Shown: piece by piece, positions 6,424-9,076 of the stretch | How the letters are laid out: every line of letters starts with the position of its first letter | Numbering within the stretch: the first letter of the stretch is position 1 | From: an uncultured Actinomycetes bacterium | GTDB taxonomy: Bacteria > Actinomycetota > Actinomycetes > Nanopelagicales > Nanopelagicaceae | Length of the DNA stretch: 9,076 bases | Direction: 5' to 3' | Assembly: GCA_903842855.1 (NCBI GenBank) | Contig: CAIMNT010000136.1 | Span: 1 to 9,076, forward strand | Position numbers and translations under genes: made by a program | Notes under the pieces: generated by a model | What the model saw: the letters and a program-made list of their open reading frames with translations, nothing else | The model's database searches: none | Told to the model about the DNA's origin: nothing

Positions 6424-7450
6424 GGGCTGCAGATCCTTCCTTGTAATCATCCTTGGATGAGCTCTTAACCCATGACATCATCTTGCGAAGTTCACGACCA
6501 ACGGCCTCTATGGGATGAACCTCACCCTTCGCGCGAAGTGCCTTGAACTCTGGAGCACCTGCTTCTTGATCATCGATAAAGCGCTTGGCAAAACTTCCGT
6601 TTTGAATATCTGCGAGAACTGCCTTCATGTTCTCCTTGACGTGTGGATCAATGACGCGCGGACCAGACACATAGTCTCCATATTCAGCGGTATCTGAAAC
6701 CGACCAGCGCTGCTTTGCGATTCCACCTTCGTACATCAAATCAACAATCAACTTAAGTTCGTGTAGGCACTCGAAATAAGCAACTTCAGGTTGGTAACCA
6801 GCCTCGATCAAGGTTTCAAAGCCATACTGGACGAGCTGCGATGCTCCGCCGCAGAGAACTGATTGCTCACCGAATAGGTCGGTCTCGGTCTCTTCTGTAA
6901 AGGTGGTCAGGATTCCACCGGCGCGCAATCCACCAATAGCCTTTGCATATGAAAGTGCTAGTGGCCAGGCATTGCCAGTGGCATCTTGCTCAACAGCAAC
7001 TAGGACGGGAACTCCGCGACCGGCTGAATACTCGCGACGAACCAAGTGACCTGGACCCTTAGGAGCGACCATGGCAACGTCAACATTTGCCTCAGGCTTG
7101 ATGTAACCAAACCGGATATTAAATCCATGTCCAAAGAAGAGGGCTGAGCCAGGCTTGAGGTTCGGCTTAATTGAATCGTTGTAAATATGGCGTTGTACGT
7201 GGTCTGGTGCAAGAAGCATTACTACATCGGCCTCTTTAACGGCGTCTGCAACGGAGAGGACGCGAAGTCCTTCAGCCTCTGCCTTAGCGCGCGATGCTGA
7301 ACCTTCGGCAAGACCAATGCGAACATCGACTCCACTATCGCGAAGTGAGAGTGCATGTGCATGACCTTGTGAGCCATAACCAATGACGGCAACTTTCTTT
7401 GATTGAATGATCGATAGATCTGCATCTTCGTCGTGATATTGGGTAGCCAC
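6416..7450 (-). CDS. ilvC: Ketol-acid reductoisomerase (NADP+), class I
   Basis: The product is a 344-residue short (class I) ketol-acid reductoisomerase. It isomerises and reduces acetolactate or acetohydroxybutyrate to the dihydroxy acids of valine/leucine and isoleucine synthesis, with Mg2+ and a nicotinamide cofactor. The N-terminal Rossmann domain has GYGSQGHAHA at 24-33. The loop after the second strand (GLAEGSASR, 46-54) has serines and an arginine that fit NADPH preference. Catalytic H108 sits in FFGHGF, and KGPGHLVR is at 131-138. The C-terminal knotted domain carries the Mg2+ ligands D191 and E195 (DLFGEQ), with E227 and E231, and substrate-binding S252 in VSDTAEYG. The start is GTG: 17 bases separate it from the ilvN stop, with AAAGG eleven bases upstream. 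This start gives the family's usual N-terminus just before the DADLSIIQ segment. Confidence 0.97.
   Translation of the reverse strand: MATQYHDEDADLSIIQSKKVAVIGYGSQGHAHALSLRDSGVDVRIGLAEGSASRAKAEAEGLRVLSVADAVKEADVVMLLAPDHVQRHIYNDSIKPNLKPGSALFFGHGFNIRFGYIKPEANVDVAMVAPKGPGHLVRREYSAGRGVPVLVAVEQDATGNAWPLALSYAKAIGGLRAGGILTTFTEETETDLFGEQSVLCGGASQLVQYGFETLIEAGYQPEVAYFECLHELKLIVDLMYEGGIAKQRWSVSDTAEYGDYVSGPRVIDPHVKENMKAVLADIQNGSFAKRFIDDQEAGAPEFKALRAKGEVHPIEAVGRELRKMMSWVKSSSKDDYKEGSAARG
6434..6440 (-). promoter_or_regulatory. Ribosome binding site deciding the serA start
   Basis: On the minus strand the sequence reads GGAAGGA, ending ten bases before the GTG at 6423, inside the ilvC coding end. The competing upstream ATG at 6450 has only a purine run directly touching it, which is too close to work well. 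The site therefore favours the GTG start. Confidence 0.6.
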
Positions 7451-7461
7451 TTTATGGTCTG

Positions 7462-7466
7462 CCTTT
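7462..7466 (-). promoter_or_regulatory. Ribosome binding site of ilvC
   Basis: On the minus strand the sequence reads AAAGG in the 17-base ilvN-ilvC gap, eleven bases before the GTG start. The spacing is slightly long and the start is non-ATG, so initiation may be moderate or helped by ribosomes finishing ilvN. The gap is too short for a terminator or promoter. Confidence 0.5.
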
Positions 7467-7467
7467 C

Positions 7468-7980
7468 TTAGTCGTGATCCGGTTGATGTGATTTTCCTGG
7501 TTTCAATCCGCGCTCCATCGCTACGAGACCGGATTGGACCAATTCTTTGATGCCATATGGCTCAAGCACGCGCAAGAGCGCTTGGATCTTCTCGCTATTG
7601 CCGGTCGCTTCGATCGTGACGGCATCCTGTGCCACGTCGACCACCTTGGCGCGAAAAAGTTGAACAGTCTCAAGTACTTGAGAGCGACTTTCTGGAGTTG
7701 TGCTTACCTTGACGAGCAAGAGCTCGCGCTGCACCGATGCGATGGGATCAAGTTCAACAATGCTTAAAACATTGATGAGCTTGTCGGTTTGTTGAATAAC
7801 TTGGGAGAGGGCATGACCTTCTACATTAACGACGATGGTCATGCGAGAAACATTTGGATCCTCTGTGGGACCGACCGCCAATGAATCGATGTTGTAGCCA
7901 CGGCGAGAGAATAAAGATGCAACTCTGGCCAGGACTCCTGGGCTGTTCTCAACTAAGACAGAGAGTGTATGTGTGCTCAT
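7468..7980 (-). CDS. ilvN: Acetolactate synthase small (regulatory) subunit
   Basis: The product is the 170-residue regulatory subunit of acetohydroxyacid synthase. It binds the IlvB catalytic subunit, raises its activity and usually confers valine feedback inhibition. Residues about 4-78 form the N-terminal ACT domain, starting HTLSVLVENSPGVLARVASL, with the ENSPGVLARV loop typical of effector binding and the conserved RRGYNIDSLAVG segment. Residues about 83-160 form the second, C-terminal ACT-like domain (RELLLVKV to KELVQSGLVAMERG). The length is typical of the one-unit small subunit (IlvN/IlvH), not the doubled form. The ATG directly follows the ilvB stop (TAAATG) and has AGGAG six bases upstream, so the two subunits can be made in balance. 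Confidence 0.97.
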   Translation of the reverse strand: MSTHTLSVLVENSPGVLARVASLFSRRGYNIDSLAVGPTEDPNVSRMTIVVNVEGHALSQVIQQTDKLINVLSIVELDPIASVQRELLLVKVSTTPESRSQVLETVQLFRAKVVDVAQDAVTIEATGNSEKIQALLRVLEPYGIKELVQSGLVAMERGLKPGKSHQPDHD

Positions 7981-9076
7981 TTATAACTCCTGTGAATCCC
8001 AGATAGGAGCCATCGACTTAGCAATCACAATGTCATCGTTTGATGTACCGGCCGCAACCATCGGCCAGACCATCGCATCTCGATGAACGCTGAAGTCGAC
8101 AACTACAGGTCGATCATTAATAGCCATTGCCTCGTTGATAACGCGATCTACATCCTCTTTGCTCTCACAACGAAGTCCAACGCAACCCATCGCCTCGGCT
8201 AACTTTGCAAAATCAGGAATCCGCTTTGAGTGGAGATCGGTATTGGAGTAGCGCTCGTTATAGAACAAGGTCTGCCATTGCCGAACCATGCCGAGCGACT
8301 CATTGTTGATAATCGCTACCTTGATAGGAATATTGTTAAGCGCGCAGGTAACCAACTCTTGGTTAGTCATCTGGAAACAACCATCTCCATCAATCGCCCA
8401 GACAACAGTATCTGGCGCTCCAACTTTGGCGCCCATTGCAGCAGGAACTGCAAAACCCATAGTGCCAAGGCCACCCGAGTTGATCCAGGTACGCGGCTTC
8501 TCGTAATTAACAAATTGCGATGACCACATCTGATGTTGGCCAACACCTGCTACGTAAATGGCATCAGGTCCCGCGATCTGACCTAGACGTTGGATGACGT
8601 ATTGAGGTGAGACTGAACCATCGCTTGGCTCATCGAATCCGAGTGGATAGCGAGCGCGCCAACTGTTGCATTGTTCCCACCAGGCGCCAAGATCTGGCTT
8701 TGACTTTGCGAATTGAGATTGAAGTTCTGGGAGTAAGGCGTTGATAGTCGCCTTGAGGTCACCTACGAGCGCAACATCAACAACGCGATTCTTGCCGATC
8801 TCGGCAGGATCAATATCGGCGTGAATAATCTTTGCGTTCGGAGCAAAGGATGAAAGCTTTCCGGTAACTCGATCATCGAATCGAGCGCCGAGGGTAATCA
8901 GTAAATCTGCCTTTTGTAACGCGGTGACGGCGGCAACGGTTCCATGCATGCCAGGCATACCTAGGTGTTGCGGATGGCTATCGGGGAAAGAGCCAAGTGC
9001 CATTAATGTCGTTACGACTGGAGCGCCAGTTAACTCGGCGAGCTTCATAAGTTCGGCTGAGGCGTTGGACTTGATA
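7981..9076 (-). CDS. ilvB: Acetolactate synthase large (catalytic) subunit, 5' end missing
   Basis: This is the C-terminal part of a TPP-dependent acetohydroxyacid synthase. It condenses two pyruvates to acetolactate, or pyruvate with 2-oxobutyrate to acetohydroxybutyrate. The frame stays open to the right edge; the visible 364 codons begin IKSNASAELMKLAELTG, an internal family segment. The methionine codon at 9048 is therefore not the start, and roughly 230 residues are outside, including the N-terminal PYR domain with the catalytic glutamate. Present are the central FAD/regulatory domain (LGARFDDRVTG, ADIDPAEIGKN) and the C-terminal PP domain with the TPP/Mg2+ motif, GDG at 8380-8388 through NN at 8302-8307. 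The MVRQWQTLFY segment keeps the tryptophan known from the herbicide-binding channel. The C-terminal motif VAAGTSNDD is intact. Confidence 0.96.
   Translation of the reverse strand, partial: IKSNASAELMKLAELTGAPVVTTLMALGSFPDSHPQHLGMPGMHGTVAAVTALQKADLLITLGARFDDRVTGKLSSFAPNAKIIHADIDPAEIGKNRVVDVALVGDLKATINALLPELQSQFAKSKPDLGAWWEQCNSWRARYPLGFDEPSDGSVSPQYVIQRLGQIAGPDAIYVAGVGQHQMWSSQFVNYEKPRTWINSGGLGTMGFAVPAAMGAKVGAPDTVVWAIDGDGCFQMTNQELVTCALNNIPIKVAIINNESLGMVRQWQTLFYNERYSNTDLHSKRIPDFAKLAEAMGCVGLRCESKEDVDRVINEAMAINDRPVVVDFSVHRDAMVWPMVAAGTSNDDIVIAKSMAPIWDSQEL
7987..7991 (-). promoter_or_regulatory. Ribosome binding site of ilvN
   Basis: On the minus strand the sequence reads AGGAG, six bases before the ilvN ATG, embedded in the final codons of ilvB. 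With the abutting TAAATG junction it supports strong, coupled expression of the regulatory subunit. Confidence 0.85.

Noticed and set aside
7451..7467. ilvN-ilvC gap as an attenuator or promoter
   Set aside because: Seventeen bases is too short; it holds only a plausible ribosome site.
1..9076. CRISPR array, insertion sequence, tRNA or rRNA genes
   Set aside because: No repeated spacer-like units, terminal inverted repeats, transposase motifs, cloverleaf or rRNA signatures were seen on either strand.

Overview
The window is almost wholly one minus-strand operon for branched-chain amino acid and serine synthesis. Read from the right edge leftwards, it carries ilvB (5' end outside the window), ilvN, ilvC, serA, leuB, ilvE, cimA and xerC. 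All eight frames are intact. The seven junctions are very tight: 0, +17, -8, -1, 0, -1 and +10 nt. The operon promoter, and any leader or attenuator, must lie upstream of ilvB beyond the right edge. I see no internal promoter.

The order ilvB-ilvN-ilvC-serA-leuB is familiar from Actinobacteria (for example the mycobacterial ilvB1-ilvN-ilvC ... serA1-leuB region). The proteins are also of actinobacterial type: SerA is the long form with intervening and ACT domains, and IlvE is the long ~360-residue class. G+C is only about half by eye, low for the phylum. A small freshwater-type actinobacterium (Nanopelagicales/acI-like, 'Planktophila'-like) is a reasonable but unproven guess.

IlvBN, IlvC and IlvE supply three of the four activities shared by the valine and isoleucine routes; IlvD is not in the window. 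CimA makes citramalate from pyruvate and acetyl-CoA, giving a threonine-independent route to 2-oxobutyrate and isoleucine. LeuB, beside it, can serve both the citramalate and leucine pathways. LeuC/LeuD and a dedicated LeuA are not in the window. SerA opens serine synthesis. The last gene, xerC, is a tyrosine recombinase unrelated to metabolism, apparently a passenger of the transcript.

The only sizeable non-coding stretch is positions 1-211, left of xerC. It is not empty. It holds five clean stems in about 150 nt, two of them enclosed by a third pair to form a three-way junction, and one hairpin has a GCAA (GNRA) loop when read on the minus strand. A -10-like box lies at its upstream end, and a Shine-Dalgarno-like AAAGGAG lies at its downstream end near the window edge. 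I read it as the structured 5' leader of an unseen minus-strand gene to the left. I could not match it to a known riboswitch class, and it is the most interesting part of the window.
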